A stretch of DNA of 64,000 bases from Wuchereria bancrofti (taxonomy: Eukaryota > Nematoda > Chromadorea > Rhabditida > Onchocercidae), in NCBI GenBank assembly GCA_005281725.1, contig SSBO01000009.1, positions 7,068,303 to 7,132,302 on the forward strand, written 5' to 3'. Under the pieces are notes generated by a model that saw nothing but the letters and a program-made list of their open reading frames with translations, was not told the DNA's origin and did not search any database. The translations under genes and the position numbers were made by a program. Numbering within the stretch: the stretch's first letter is position 1; each line of letters begins with the position of its first letter. Shown in pieces: positions 1 to 13,492 of the stretch.

Positions 1-69
1 TAATGCGATAACGATCAATACGAACCCAGCAATGCATGAAGATAGCAGCAGCGGGTTTCCTGCAGGTGG
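1..69 (+). CDS. possible partial exon at the window edge
   Basis: The first 69 bases are open on the + strand from position 2 (Asn-Ala-Ile-Thr... ending ...Gly-Phe-Pro-Ala). They are less AT-rich than what follows and end at a possible donor, G|GTGGTA at 70. This could be the 3' side of an exon whose gene lies to the left of the window. The same frame continues to a stop near 144, so a terminal exon is also possible. I do not recognise the peptide, and the stretch is too short to be sure that it codes. Confidence 0.2.
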
Positions 70-1476
70 TATTTGTCGTTGTGTCGCACGCCTATGCCAT
101 TTCTCGTGCTTTCTCAGTCGTTACCCTTCTCTTTACTTTTAAAGTTAAGTTCAATTCAATTTTTCAAGTTCATAAAGCCTTGTGAATTCTGGCTTACTGA
201 AAGATACATATATTACTACTATCACCGAAATTACTTCAGCGGAAGTAGCGAAGTGAAAAATATCGGGAAATCCAATAGAAAAACATCCAATAGCTGTAGC
301 TGGTAAAGGATGGAACTTCGGCGGCTGTAAAACATTTCGTATGAGAAATTCAGAAAACCCTACTTATTACACATTCTCCATTATCCCTCACATGTAGATA
401 AAAGTCTTTAAAAATGATAGTATATTTGTGTGCAGTAAAAGGAAAATGGAAACAATGAAAAGAATAAAGTGACTCGAAGTAATCCTGTTTCCAGGTCATT
501 TCAATTCGAAATGACCTATGCGGAAATTCAGAGGAAAAAACTTTCCTAAACTAATGTTGACATTAGCATTATTCTAATAGATTTGTTCATTAAGATTTTA
601 TTCTAAGCTAGATTCTTTATCATAAATTCTATAAAAATCTATCCATGCTTTGTTATTATCAGTCACTCCTCCCTACCCGTCATTCGGGAACCCCTAACTA
701 CACTTCCTTGCTCTTTTGCCAATTTTACAATCTACTTGTTGGATCTACTCACTGTGTTGCATACTAGTTGCATGCTGTGGACTGTGGAAGTATTATTTTT
801 AGAATCGAATTTACTATCTACTTGATGATCCAAAAGATGCGTTGTTTGGTATAGATTTCTTTTAGAATACTTCTGGATATCAAAATGAGGGTTTGTTCAC
901 TATCTGAGTCATATTAATGTTGAATAATATTTTTGTTTAAGAACCTACCAAGGATAATAGCATGACTTATCTTTCACTTGCCGACAGTATTTAAACTAAA
1001 TTAAAAAATTAAAATTTGTAAAATTTGAACTAAAATTTATCAAAAAAATAAGAAATATTGAGTCGGTCACAGTTTAGTCAAATGTATACCGACAACATCG
1101 TTCGTTAAGTGTTATTACTGATTGGCTTAAACGTATTAAAGTTTATCTGTAGCTTTATTTCTATCTTAGGGATAAGTAAAATGGCTATTGTTCACTGAGC
1201 AATATGAGTGTGAATAAAGATCAAAGTTGAGGTAGTCGTAATTGTGGGAAGAAGAAATTCTTATATTTCATTCGTAAATTTCCCCCTCATTTTTTTTTTT
1301 TTTGGTATTTTATATGTCAAACTTCTTTTAATATTACAGGCTGTTTTGAATAAGATCAACGTCAAGCAGATATAATTCATTTTTCCAATACGCAGGACTA
1401 TGCATTTATTTTCTTAAAGAAGTTATGAGAATACCACTGTTGTTTGCTTTTCAGATTAGTTTATTAATTAAAGAGA
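70..1476. other. upstream spacer of the aftiphilin gene
   Basis: AT-rich sequence with many in-frame stops on both strands. A 77-codon frame at 73-306 has no recognisable features and simple composition, so I treat it as chance. A T-run at 1290-1303 and a pyrimidine tract ending in TTTTCAG at 1454 lie just before the first ATG. The latter could serve as a trans-splice acceptor, which is inference. No other element is apparent. Confidence 0.4.
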
Positions 1477-4400
1477 ATGTTTGAAGATGATCCGCCACCA
1501 CTGCCTCCAGCTACATGCATCGAAACCTTATGTGATGGTACCTTTGCTGACTTAAGCGATCGTAATCGGTTTACTGCTGTTGCGGATGATGATTACAATG
1601 GGAATGATGCAGAATTTCGTTTACATATGTCAGCCGTACTTCAGACTAAAACAGATTCGGAACTTGTAAATTGCGAGACGGCATTGCCTCATACTGAGTT
1701 TATAGAAGCAAGCGAAACTGCAGATCGCGCTCATAATCTTGTTACTGAAACTCTACTGCATAGCAATTATGATGGAAAGCAGAATCCTTTGTCTTCGTCT
1801 TTGCGATCTCGATCTCCTCAGTTTGCACGATGTTCTAAACTTCAGCATTCATCGCCTGAGATTTTAAGCTGTCCTGAAGAGTCCGATGTAGTAAAGAGCT
1901 TCGTTACGGCTCATTTTGTTAAGGTCAGTATTCAGTTGTCAATAGATTGATTATTCTTGCATATTTATCTTTCATGAACTTCCCCTCAATGTTTACTGAG
2001 TCGATTCAGGAGGATGGAACTATCAATAATGGAGCACACGATATTCCAGTTTTCGAAAAAGGGAGAGAGGAATTAATTTCAATAGAAAATATGGAAAACG
2101 AGACAGAAGACAGTTCTAAGTTGGAGAATATCGGTTCGAATGGTAGAAATGAAAAAGCTAAAGTTATGCAGAGTACTCTGGAAAGCGATGAAGAGGATGA
2201 TGAGTTTGGTGACTTCGAAAAATTCGCTAAAACGGTGCATATTCATTTTTGTTTGCTAAATTCTAATGTAATCATAATAAGCAATTTTTTTATACCTTTC
2301 CATGCTTTCAATGCTTTTAACTCATTCAATTCAGGAGAAAATTGAGGAAAATGAAAATGATAATTGGGCAAATTTCGAATCTTCTTCATTGCCTGATATG
2401 GAAAATAAGTCGATTGCAGATTTTTCGTTTTCAGAACCAGAATTTCAGTTAACCGCTGAAAATGTAAGTTTATAAATTAAAAAAAAAGATGGCTAAGTTG
2501 AAATCATTTTCTTATACCTATTCATTGTTTGTTAGAGTGATCTTACAGAGAACTTTAGATTCAGTTCTGTTTGATGTAAAACTGGTGGGATTAATTATTA
2601 TGGCAGACACTTAACTGATGGACTATAAGCCATAATCCGTTAGCAGCATCTGCAATGATTCAATGCTTTCCAGTACACATCGTTTCATTACCTGTCTCCT
2701 CTTTATGCACTTAATCTCTTTTGCACTATATTGCCATGAAGCAATGGTGTCTTTAAAAAAAAGTGGTTTATTGATTATTGCGGAAACTAATGATTATCAA
2801 AGGATTTACACTTTGAAAACTGTAATTCTGAAGTATAATTTTCAGCCATTGTTGCCGTCTCTTCTAGAAAATTTATGCAATGATCAGCTGTGGACAGCAG
2901 TTGCTGGAGATGAAGAAAGCAACGACGAGCCGCATGATCCTCATGACAGTGGCATATACGAAACGTTAAACGATGCAATAAATACAAAAGACAAAAACAG
3001 GTAAAAATTTTTTCTTCTTACATGATTCATGACAAAATTTAGAAAGTCTAGAAATCAATAACAATAGTTATTTATGTTTTGCTTCTTTTTTTTTCAAGCT
3101 TAGCATATGCTTTTAGTAGAAGATTATATGTGGTTTTATGATTATTTCACTTTATCAGAAATTTCTGTTTTGTGAAGTAATCATTTCGCTAATGAATGTA
3201 ATTCAAAACAGTGTTTGTGATGTATGCTCAGTAGTGTTCCAGTCCCGCTTTAATGCATGTTTAGGCCTGATGAAATGCTATGGATAGCAGTCAGCATTAT
3301 TGAGGAAGCGCTAGCGCTAAAATTGCAGTGGCACAATTCACTGATCCGCAGTTGCTTTTTACATTCACTGGATATTGATGTGAATCAAGTCCGTTTGTTA
3401 TTTTTTAGTACAAAAAAGTCTTTATATTCGAATGTTACTCGAATATCATTTTTTCCTTAATAAATTGTAAGGTTACAATTTAAAAACACTAAGACTGTAA
3501 AATACTACAATTACATCATGCTGACGAATGAATTTCAAATAATTTACCACATTTTAGGTAACCTCCTTTCCTTCTTTCAGACTGTTGTTCGAAACTCAGA
3601 TCTTCCTGTATTTGCACAGCAGCTTGAAGAAAGTTCAGTTCTTGCACCTGTGTCTGTGGTTGAAAGTTGTGCTGGGGTTACATTAGCAGATGAAAAAAAT
3701 TCGTAAGTTTTGAAAACTCAGTCCATAGTGTTTCAGTCCTTATCCATATCTAATGATACTTTAATTGTTATTTTTATCAGTTAATTATCATTTTTAGGCT
3801 TCCTCAATCAAATTCGGCTGAGTTCTTACCTCATGCAGATATCAAAAGGTAAGGGACAAGTTATGTTTGTACATTGGCTTCTGGTGTTTTGCCTAAAAAT
3901 TAAACAAGTTAGAGCTTTTCTTGCTTCTATATCTGCTTTGCATGTCTTTCTGACAGCCTCCTTTGAAATTTTGGATTAGCCTGAACGTTATGTCAAATAT
4001 TTGAATGAATTAATTTGCTCGAATTCCTTTTTTCGTCTGTTTCCACAATGTTCATTAATTTTTCGTTTACCTCGTCCACCATTGATAGAAATATGATATA
4101 AATGCTTTAATTATTAGTTATTTCTAATTGTTTTTTGTTGGCAGTCTTGCTGTTTATAGGAGACGGAAACAATGCTTGTTGATGTAAATAGAAGTATAGA
4201 CTTGAAGAAGTTTACCAGCATTATTGATTGCATGTTACATTTATGACTTGACAGGAAGTAGTTCAGATCGTACTGCTTACAGGTCTTCAATCGGTCAGCA
4301 GGCACCTTCAAGATCCATTACTGTTGATTCGTTGGCCGTCCCACCAGTGCACTTTGACTGGAATAATTCCGGTCTAACAAATCCTCTTAAAGCAGGATGT

Positions 4401-5635
4401 ATGTTCTCTTCTCTCACTTCATTAATAGTATATTGCTCGTCTTTTGCATCTGATGATCTTTGGTGTTTCAAGTGATTTTTATAGTTTTCATTGATTTCAC
4501 AACTTCCTCAGCAATTTTTCGATCTCTTCGTATGCAAATTTCGAGAGTGAGTAGACACTATTTATTCAACCTTCACGTCAAGATGTAGTTGTAGTACAAT
4601 AACTTTAGCAAGACAGCTTTCGTAACTGAAAGTTAAAAATGTTCTCTACTTCTTCTAGGACTGATTTATATCCAATGAACAGGTATTCCTCCAAGAAAAA
4701 TTTTCTTTTTGCAGTATTAAATATATCATCTGCATCATTAGACTTGGATTTTTTGGTATCCACAAGTAGTAAAGGCTTACCTGTTGATGGTTCGCCAACC
4801 GTACAAATGTTCTCAACACTGCAGAAGGTTCTATTTATTATTTTCTAAATTGTGATTAAATAATAAACCTTGCTGAAGATCTTTTGATATTTGAAACAGA
4901 GATGATGCAGCTTGTGTTTCATATTTGCCATTGTACAACATATTGCTTACGAGCTTGTTATCATTGTTTTTGCTTTTCGTAAAAAATGGCAACAAGTGCA
5001 GGCATGAGAAGCATCGAAATCAAAACTGATAACCACATGCCAATTTATGCATTGGAATCTCTACATCCATAAAATCCTTATGATTTGGTATTAAATAAAT
5101 TTACTGTCTTCTTACAGGATCTTACTGCGTTTGGTCTAAATTTCCCGGATGATGCTGGAAGCAGTAAAAGTGAAAAAGATATTCCAAGCAATACACAGTA
5201 AGTGATTCATTTGCGTTATGCAGCGGAAATGAATTAATATAATTAAGTTCTTTTAATTGATCTTTTTATGACCATCGGAGAATGCATTGTATTTTATAAT
5301 ACAAAACGCATCTTCTTGTCATAATTTTCAAATGTTAAATAATTGCTGCTTCTGCTAGAGATAAACTGTATATGCCATGAATTGTTGGATTTTTCAGTGT
5401 CGTCTGTAGAAAATGGTTGTCAGTTATACAGATATTTTATGCTATTTGTTACGAACTATCAATGTTTATTCATTCCAGAATTGTACTGGATTACGTACTA
5501 AACAAAAATGGTGATAAACGAAAATATAAGCCAGTGAGCGAACTTTCACTTGATGCTCGGGCTCTTCATGACCAGTTACCGGACCTCGATTATATGTTAT
5601 CCAATGTTTTACTTTTCCCTGTCGTTGATCGCTAG
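1477..5635 (+). CDS. AFTPH: aftiphilin homologue (clathrin accessory protein)
   Basis: Aftiphilin binds clathrin, AP-1 and AP-2 and acts in trafficking at the trans-Golgi and endosomes. Predicted exons are 1477-1923, 2010-2234, 2335-2463, 2846-3000, 3265-3388, 3581-3702, 3798-3848, about 4262-4398, 4715-4827, 5118-5197 and 5479-5635. They join in frame to give about 579 residues. The N-terminus is acidic (MFEDDPPPLPP), followed by an EDDEFGDFEKF adaptor-ear-type motif near residue 220. A clathrin-box region carries LW repeats (DQLWTAVAG, DEMLWIAVS) and ALALKLQW. The strongest signature is VHFDWNNSGLTNPL near residue 465, almost identical to the vertebrate VQFDWSSSGLTNPL block, followed by LDLDFL. 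The C-terminus LPDLDYM..NVLLFPV matches the vertebrate LPDLTFMHAKVLMFPA ending. The protein is shorter than the vertebrate one (about 900 residues). One acceptor, 4254-4262, is uncertain: the obvious CAG at 4254 gives the wrong phase, whereas TAG at 4261 keeps it. An AATAAA lies at 5899. Confidence 0.88.
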
Positions 5636-8600
5636 CTGATGGATTTTTCATGTGGTTAACTAGATTCTTCATGGGATAACCGTCACATGTATGATGAGGC
5701 TTTGGCAGTGTTTTATTCTACGATTTTTCTCGGTGAACTTTAGAATTCTGAAGCACTCACATTTCCTTTTTATATTTTTCTTATAACAACTGTTTTGTCG
5801 TTTGATATGGGCTTTCTTGTCATGTGAATTTCTTATAGACATATCTTTTGATACGGGTGATTCGTGCTTTGTTGTGATTTTTTTAAACTTCTTTGTCGAA
5901 TAAACTGCGTTGAATGGATTTTTTTCAGCTCAAATTTTCAAGACTGTTGAACATCGAAGTTTGTTCTTTATTGTAACTCATCAATCTTGCATACTCTATT
6001 TTTTTGCTCGACTGCGATTATTTGTAATGAAATATAAGAGCTTGTGCAACAAATATGTGTAATTTGATGGAAAGTAAAATTAAAAAATCTCGGATTTCCC
6101 GAGAAATACTGACATGATTGTGGCCTTTTCATGAAACTAGTGCACTTTGTTTTATGATTATGTACTGTTAGGGATTGATTTATCTGCCGCCTTTTTGTTT
6201 GAAATATTAATTTCGATGAGTATTGAACTATTCAACAATAAATCAAATCCCGTTTAAAGTTATTTCTCATCAATTTTCATTTGATCACTTAATTAAGCGT
6301 CGAACTTTATCATGCTTATCAGTATATGATGGATTTTCAGCGGTTAGGATATGGGAGTTACATTTAGACCAAAATTGATTACTTCAGATTTTGTATTGGA
6401 ATCATTCCTTAATAGACGATTCAACAGAAATGATACATATTTGAGGTGTTACATCCAGTATTTTTCACAAACAAAGTCAACTCAGGATAGATGTACAGGA
6501 GTTTTTCGAAAACTGTCTAGCAATTAGGTTTAACTTGATGAACGTTGAAATTGAACCGTATAACTTGATATGCAGATAGACTAGGTTTTCTGCAAGTTTG
6601 TTTGAACTTCTACTCGCATGCCAGCACTACTTACTACATGTATCATGTTCACTAATAAGATAACAAGCAGCATTTCAACTATCAGTCCATGAACAATGGA
6701 TGATCTGTGTGCAGTAGTAGTGAGTGATATCGCAGAAGTAGAAGAAAAGGATTTCTTTGAACTTTGCTGGCGCCAATATTTCCAATTCTCAATGTCTGTT
6801 ATTTTTATAACTAAATGAACATTGATTCACTTCACACTACTTCCGTTAACTTATTGAACTTTGTTTATTCCTCAGAAGAATTTGTTGAAGGAAAAAACGA
6901 AATCTAACTACACTGATTCATACTTCAATTTAATACCGAACTAAACAAATATGCACAATTCCAGAAAAAAGTCGGAATTATGATTCTGAACTAGATGAGA
7001 TGAGTTATGTTATAATCCTTTTTTCAATTTGTTAACTTTCCGGCATCACATGAATCTCATCTTTAGATTAGAGCAATGATTTGTAGGATGTAAATGTGTT
7101 CAGCCTTAAAATCTATTCCAGCAACTTTTTAAATTTAAAACAAATTTTGGAATATGTTTTGAATTTTAGATTGTGCAGTAAGGAAGCACTAATAAATAAG
7201 GCTATTAAGTGTTCCAAATTTGAATTGTGATTTATGATCTGTACTCATAGTTGAAATTTCAGTGGCATATTTGCTTTATGCAAGCAGGAAGTTAGCGCGA
7301 ATTGATTTACATTAATTGTTTAATTCAGCTTAAGTTCCGGGTTTGTTTTATTAATTGTTTAAGGCAGAAAATTAATTGTTCCAGAAATTATATAATCCAG
7401 GAATGAATTATTACTAATGTTGGTTTGAGATGATTTATAAATTTTCCGGTTGTTAGTTACTTTTGTCCGAATATTTCTCAGAGATCTTATTGAATATTAG
7501 TGGTTAAGTCAGAATTGTTTCAATTCCACTTTATTTCATACCAACTGCTTGTAGTGAAGTTTTGGAAATAGTGGCTCTTACAAAACCCAAAGAGGCCGTA
7601 TTTTGACAGAGCTCAGATCAAAAGCGAATGGAAAGGTTAAATGGCTTGCACCTCAATTATTCTAGCTGTCATGTCATCACGTTTGACCTTATGATATGAT
7701 AAAGATATAAAATGAAGGTAGGAAGTGATCTTCAAAGTAAACAATAATGGTGTAAAGGTTGGGATGATCTGATCTGATTGCCTTGATCTATCGCTCAGTT
7801 GATCGAGCCTTAATACAATAATCAACAGTTGATCGACTAAATGGCGACTCACCCAATGTTGGAGGAAAAGAATGGACAACGCAACGTTGACTGATTGTCG
7901 GCGCCTTAAACCGATCACTTCGAGCATTCTCATTGGCGCCTCTCAGGAGCCACTTCTAAAAAGATATCAGCTGTTTTCTACATTCGCCCTCATTTCAGCA
8001 ATTTCAAACAACTTTTTTCACTCCAAAAATTTGTAGCAAATTTATTATAAATGAGTAACTATTCATAGTGGTTTATCAAATTTTCAAACGTGTTGAAGCT
8101 TGTTTTTCAAAAAACATTACAAATTTGAAAATATGAACAGTGAAATTGTTTGTTTCCTTCATTATTCTTTTTATCAAACTGTTATGCAGATTAATTATTT
8201 GATGAAAAAGATGCAATTTCAAGTACCAATACACTTCATTACTGTCTTGAACATATTCCAATATAATTAAAAGAAAAAAATTCTTTTCTATCCAAAGAAC
8301 GGAATAGTCAGCATCGAAAAACAGTAATATCTAATAAAGTACCACAATTCAATTCAATCATTCTCATCTTGCACTGTCAAAAATAATAATTTATCAAAAC
8401 TAATAGAACAAATGTCTACTATCAGTTTTATGCGAACACAACTTCATTTACCCAACGAATCAATGCATCATTCATGATAGTTTTAATGTATAAAAATTTG
8501 ATATACTAAAGTTCTGAAATAAGCAAAAAAGAAAACCTTAAATTTTGGAAAGTTTTTATTTTGTTTATCGAGAATTTTAGGACAGAACTATGAAGCATTT

Positions 8601-9535
8601 GTGTAAGTATAACTGTGAATATAGCAGTCAACTGGATGAAATTACAAATGAATATTTAAAAAACTGAAATAGGAGGCAACTTTTTTTTCGAAATAAAATG
8701 AAATCTATGAAGGAATAGTGACTGAGAAAGGAGTTATAATATAAATTTTGGATATAAGTGTAGAAATGTCCAATATGACGAATATGTAACATAAAGGAAA
8801 ACATTTTTTTTCGATAAACAAAATAACACAAATACATGTTATAATGCAAACATAACATACATAATAATAAAAAAACGTGAGATCATCTGTATTTCGTGAG
8901 GAAGCCAAATTTGTTTTTGATAGATATAAGCAAACAATTTCAAAATAAAAAATTTCAAAGAACATATGCTTCATTTTTTAATTTTAATAAGATAAGCTAG
9001 CCGAACATTAGAGTAGGATTAGAAAGGAGCAAGCTTGCTAGAAACGAGAAGCTATGGAGTCCTCATATTTTGAGACCCATGCTAAAATTATAAAATATCA
9101 TTAAAGGTCATAACTTTAGAGTCGATGAAATTGACTTTAAGTTTTCAAATCTTTGAATCTAATAGTTTGAGATTACTTGATCCCAATTTTGGGACTCTAT
9201 TCTAGCAAATTTATATTCTTCTATTATTTTGCAAAATAATAAAAGACTTTTTTTTTCACTGATCCATGACCGAATGAATAATTGCAAAAAACTCTATTTA
9301 GCAAGAATCCGTAGCACAAGAATTTCTTCTTCAGTTCAATATCATTTCTAATTTGTTATCTACTTTTATTATTACCAAAGTTTATTATTAGAATTACCTT
9401 TTATTACAATCAAATTTTTCCTTTGATAATTCCCCGAAAATCCATAATTTGGCTATTATTACTGAACATGAAACCTCAAATTTGCTTTAAAAAAGAAAGC
9501 ATAAAAAATAAATAAAACGGATGATTAATGGTTAA
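5636..9535. other. AT-rich spacer between aftiphilin and the DAN-like gene
   Basis: About 3.9 kb with no convincing gene. It holds the 3' region of the aftiphilin gene (AATAAA at 5899-5904) and, on the other strand, the sequence downstream of the DAN-like gene. Short frames at 7637-7933, 8076-8261 and 8628-8974 (all -) are low-complexity, rich in Phe, Ile and Tyr, and lack splice or domain support. The phrase ATTAATTGTT recurs three times around 7311-7380. Nothing else is seen. Confidence 0.5.
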
Positions 9536-12500
9536 TTACCGACCATCTTCTTCACTTTCTAGATTATTGCCGCTTAATGCGATACACTTACATTTTTTCA
9601 CTTTGATTACTTTTCGCTTCAGTTCCTTTGGATTCTTCCTTGGACAGTCCAGTTTCACCTAATCACAAGCAGAATCATTAAAATGTCTTTATTCATTTAT
9701 GGTTAGATTTTTTGAAGAAAAAAGTACTTTTTCTGCTTCGATTGCTTTCCAGCATTGAGTTTTTGAATTTGATTAAATAAATTATTGGCAGAATATTGAA
9801 AAAAATTTAGTGTTACCTTCGTGAAACGACACAAAAATAAAAATGTACCTCAACAGTATCCCACTCAGCTGGTCTACACACTGAACAGCTTTGGAACATG
9901 GCATCCAATTTTAATTTTCGTGGCCTCAATCGTGGTATGAAATAAGAAGAACAGGTCCCATGGCAAAATCTATTGTGCACCACCTGCAATTTCTTATCAA
10001 CCATATCATTTTCTTTGTTGATTCTACGGAATTAAACTATGTGAAGAAATTTAATTCAGTCTTTAATACTAACTTTTCACTGTAAATATTATCTAAATAC
10101 GATTTGTATGAAATTTCTCACCATTATTAACCTCAGTTATAAGCTTAAAAAGCAGTTTGATAATATTTCGACATTCCGAAAGAACGAGGGAGTACTGATT
10201 GGAATAAACGAAATCTACCTTTGATAAACAACCGTCCATACGGATACGTTGCTTAAAAATTTGACCATCGCAATGTGCTGTAGGCCTTGAATCATCTAAT
10301 CTTCCTAAGCTCACTTCTTGATTCACTTGATGCAATGCTTCTCTTGGTGAAGAAATCATTTTCTTTCCTACATCAACAATAATACATGATGAAATAATAT
10401 GAAAAGTTCAATTTCAAATTAAAATGGATTTCAAAAAGTTCTTTCGCTGAATTGAAATTTCATTCCTAGAAATGTCAGCTAGTTTTCACCCTTTTTCTCA
10501 GATTTTAATTGCTTTCGCATGTATCGTTGGAGCCATTTTAAGCGCTTCTGATCAAAAGTTAACAATGGCGGTTCAATGTATGGTTCTGAATGCAATGAAA
10601 TGAATGCTTTCTTTGCTATTTCATCGAAAACAGATCCATTTTCCACTTTGTATTGAATATACCTACAAATTGGTTTTTGTTATCTAAATGGAAAATAAAT
10701 TTAATAACAGCATGGATTAATTTTTAGGAGTTCCACATTTCAATTGATGGCTCTTTCTTAATAATGTGCTACCATTGTAGGCGCAAGAAGCGCTTTCTTT
10801 TACACTTCAAATGTGCCGCTGTATAATGATAATGAAATCCATACGAAGGTTTTATTGCAAAAATATTATTTAAATTTATAAGTGCTTAGTATATAAGTTG
10901 TCGGGAAGTCAGTCAACTTCATTCCCATTAAATGCTTAAACAAGTCTATTATATTGAAAAGACAGGACATGAATAATGAAATTTAACAGTACAGCAAACA
11001 AACATTAAATTTATTTTAATGAACCATAAAGATCAACTCTTTCAATTTCACTGGAAAAATTTTAAATATAATATGAAAAGAATATCTGGGAGGAAAAGGA
11101 ACAGGGTAAACTCTCAGCGATGGACAAGGAAAGCGCTTCGAAAGATATTTTTTTTGTTGTAAAAGTATACTAAAATTGAAAAAAAAACCGATCGGAAGTT
11201 ATCCATTTTCAATTTAGATTTTTTTAATTTTGGAGATAAAGGCCAATGTGGCATGAAGTTTTAGCTTAGTGTACAGATCGATTAGATCTTTCTAAGATGA
11301 ATTTTGGAGGACATTGACATAGGGCACGCTAATTTAGGAAATCGAGAAGCCGAAATTTAATATTAATAAATATTAATGCTGAAATTCCCAAGAGAAAGTT
11401 TCGAAGTACACATAGGTTTCCATCCTTTCCCATTTCTTCATTTAAAGTTTAGAGGTCACAGCTATTAACAAAATTAAAATGGATCAAAGAGCATTCTTAA
11501 ACATCCCATACTTACGGTTACCACTTTTTTTTTTGTTTCGCTTTGTGTAATCTATAAAATACAAAATGTTGCCTTAAATCATATGCATAAATTGATAGTA
11601 GTGATCAATTAGTTTCTAATCACTAGTCAAAATGGATATATCACTATTACATTCATAAATAAGCAATGATTACAAAAAATTATTTTATTATTTTTTCCTT
11701 CTTTTAGCTTATCAAATTGTGATCGATTATTATTGTTTATTAATGCAAAATTTTCCGAATACTCTGAATAAAAATAAATTGGACCAACAAATCAAATTGA
11801 AGGAGCAAATTATTCTAGCAGAAATCATTTTTAATCCGAAGAAAGGAGTTGGCGGTGTGTAAATTAGCATTTTTGAGCAGGAAAAGATCGCAAGTTTCAT
11901 TCAAATGATGATAAATTTCAGAGCGATAATTTAAAGGCTGAAGAAAGTTATTCAGGCAGATATAAAGTTGGGAAGAACGTGGAGATTTTATCAGTCTATC
12001 AGTTTAGCTGGAGAATGAATGTTAGAAATGCCAAAAAGCAGAGAATTGAAATCAAACATTCAAATAACTTTGAATTGTGAAGTCTTAATTAGCGAATTAA
12101 CTAAACGTTCTATGTTATAAGTGGTAAATCTTTTGTGTAAGATGTACAATGGGCCTTGACGACATCGTTATAATGCATTTTTGCATTTCACAATTCTCAC
12201 TGGAAATACAGCAATCTTAGTGGTGAAGCAGTGGTGTACTGATAATGAGTACATTTAGTCGTTCTTGATGGGATCCAACAATGAATATATTTGTATTTAA
12301 AAGGAAGGAAGATCTGAGGATTTGAGCCAACTAATTCAGCTAATATTATTTCTCACTAATAATTTCCACTGAAATACATCTTTCGGAAGACGATATTTCT
12401 CATTTCTCTACTAAATTTCATTCCCCTTTTTAGTAAAAATATTGTCTTTTAAAAAAAGCCACTAATTTTAGTTAATTTTAATTAAAATTTCGTAATAATC

Positions 12501-13492
12501 TTTGCAAAAAATGACACATTCATCTGAAAAAAGTTGAAATCTTCCCTAGACTTCAAATAGGAAATAATATTCAAAAACAAAATTATAGACTGATTTTCTG
12601 ATCTTTAAAATATATATGTATCACCTTCAAAAAAAGTAATGGTCGTTACTGAGAGCTATTATAAATCGTCCGAGCACACTTTTTTACATGTGTAGCGTAA
12701 ATTCAACAATTTGTAAGCAAAGTCCAAACTTCAAACTTCTTTTAGAGTTCGCTTCTTATCAATCGTCGAAAGAATTATTACTTGCATGTCAAAAAACTGA
12801 TAACTTAATGGTCCATCACAAATTCAACACTTTGATGATGCATGCAAATGACATGCGCTGCATTTGAAATGCTAGTATAAAGAGTGCATATCCCATGCAT
12901 GTAAAATTGAGGAATGTAATTTGATGTGAAAGACTTAATTAAATTAGCAAGCCAGATCAACCTGAAAAGTTTTTGAGAGAACAATAAAAATAAACATTAA
13001 AAGGAAAACCAATTTTGTTTTTTTTCCTTTTTTAGTTCACCTTCACTTAATCTCTTCAGCCAACTTTCTCTATTTCACTTTAATTAATTTGCATATTGGA
13101 GAAATGCTTACTTGTAGTTAGGACTTTAAATTATTATAATGTACCTTAGGATATTTCTTAAATAGGTTTTTACATTTTCCACATTCTCAGTAAAAGAAAA
13201 TTTCAGTTTTAATACAATTATTTTCCATTAAGAGATAGGATCAGCTTGCTCATATAGTAGCTTTAGAGGATGACATATTTAGAGATTTTCCTACTACTGA
13301 GAATATTGCTAACCGGGCAGAAGAGGTGGCCGGTGACTGTTCAATGACACCAATGTTGACGATCGGCGTACCGTCAGCATGCAGCAGTGAATAGTTACAA
13401 GGTATTAGTATCATCATAAGTTTCAGTAGGAATGCAATAATAGTAAGGCTGGGCCTATCTGTAAAGGCCCTACCGGTTATACCAATTCGCAT
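9536..13492 (-). CDS. gremlin/DAN-family cysteine-knot protein, candidate BMP antagonist
   Basis: DAN-family proteins are secreted cystine-knot dimers that bind and block BMP-type ligands. Predicted exons, in minus-strand order, are 13492-13314, 10662-10490, 10367-10219, 9983-9849 and 9658-9536. All phases agree, giving 252 residues. Residues 1-40 hold a hydrophobic segment (IIAFLLKLMMILIP) acting as signal peptide. A basic, charged linker follows. The knot domain occupies about residues 145-240: FKQRIRMDGC, then NRFCHGTCSSYFIPR, then SCSVCRPAEWDTVEV, then LDCP and KKCKCIAL. The nine cysteines follow the spacing of vertebrate gremlin (INRFCYGQCNSFYIPR, QSCSFCKP, LNCP, QCRC). A 2.65 kb intron separates the signal-peptide exon from the rest. 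That first join rests on phase agreement (CG|G gives Arg), the signal peptide and the lack of a better start, so it is the weakest link. The knot-domain call is strong. Assignment to gremlin rather than another DAN member is inference. Confidence 0.8.
10663..13313 (-). other. large first intron of the DAN-like gene
   Basis: Predicted 2.65 kb intron with donor GTTAGC (minus strand) at 13313 and acceptor TTTGTAG at 10663. It is AT-rich with many stops on both strands. Around 12830-12905 there is a run of TGCATG and ATGCAT-like words (GATGATGCATGCAAATGACATGC and then CCCATGCATG), which may be regulatory. No coding potential is evident. If the first exon is misassigned, this region would instead be upstream sequence. 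Confidence 0.4.

Noticed and set aside
8628..8974. Overlapping Tyr/Phe-rich minus-strand frames
   Set aside because: Low-complexity AT-rich DNA, no splice context, no domain.
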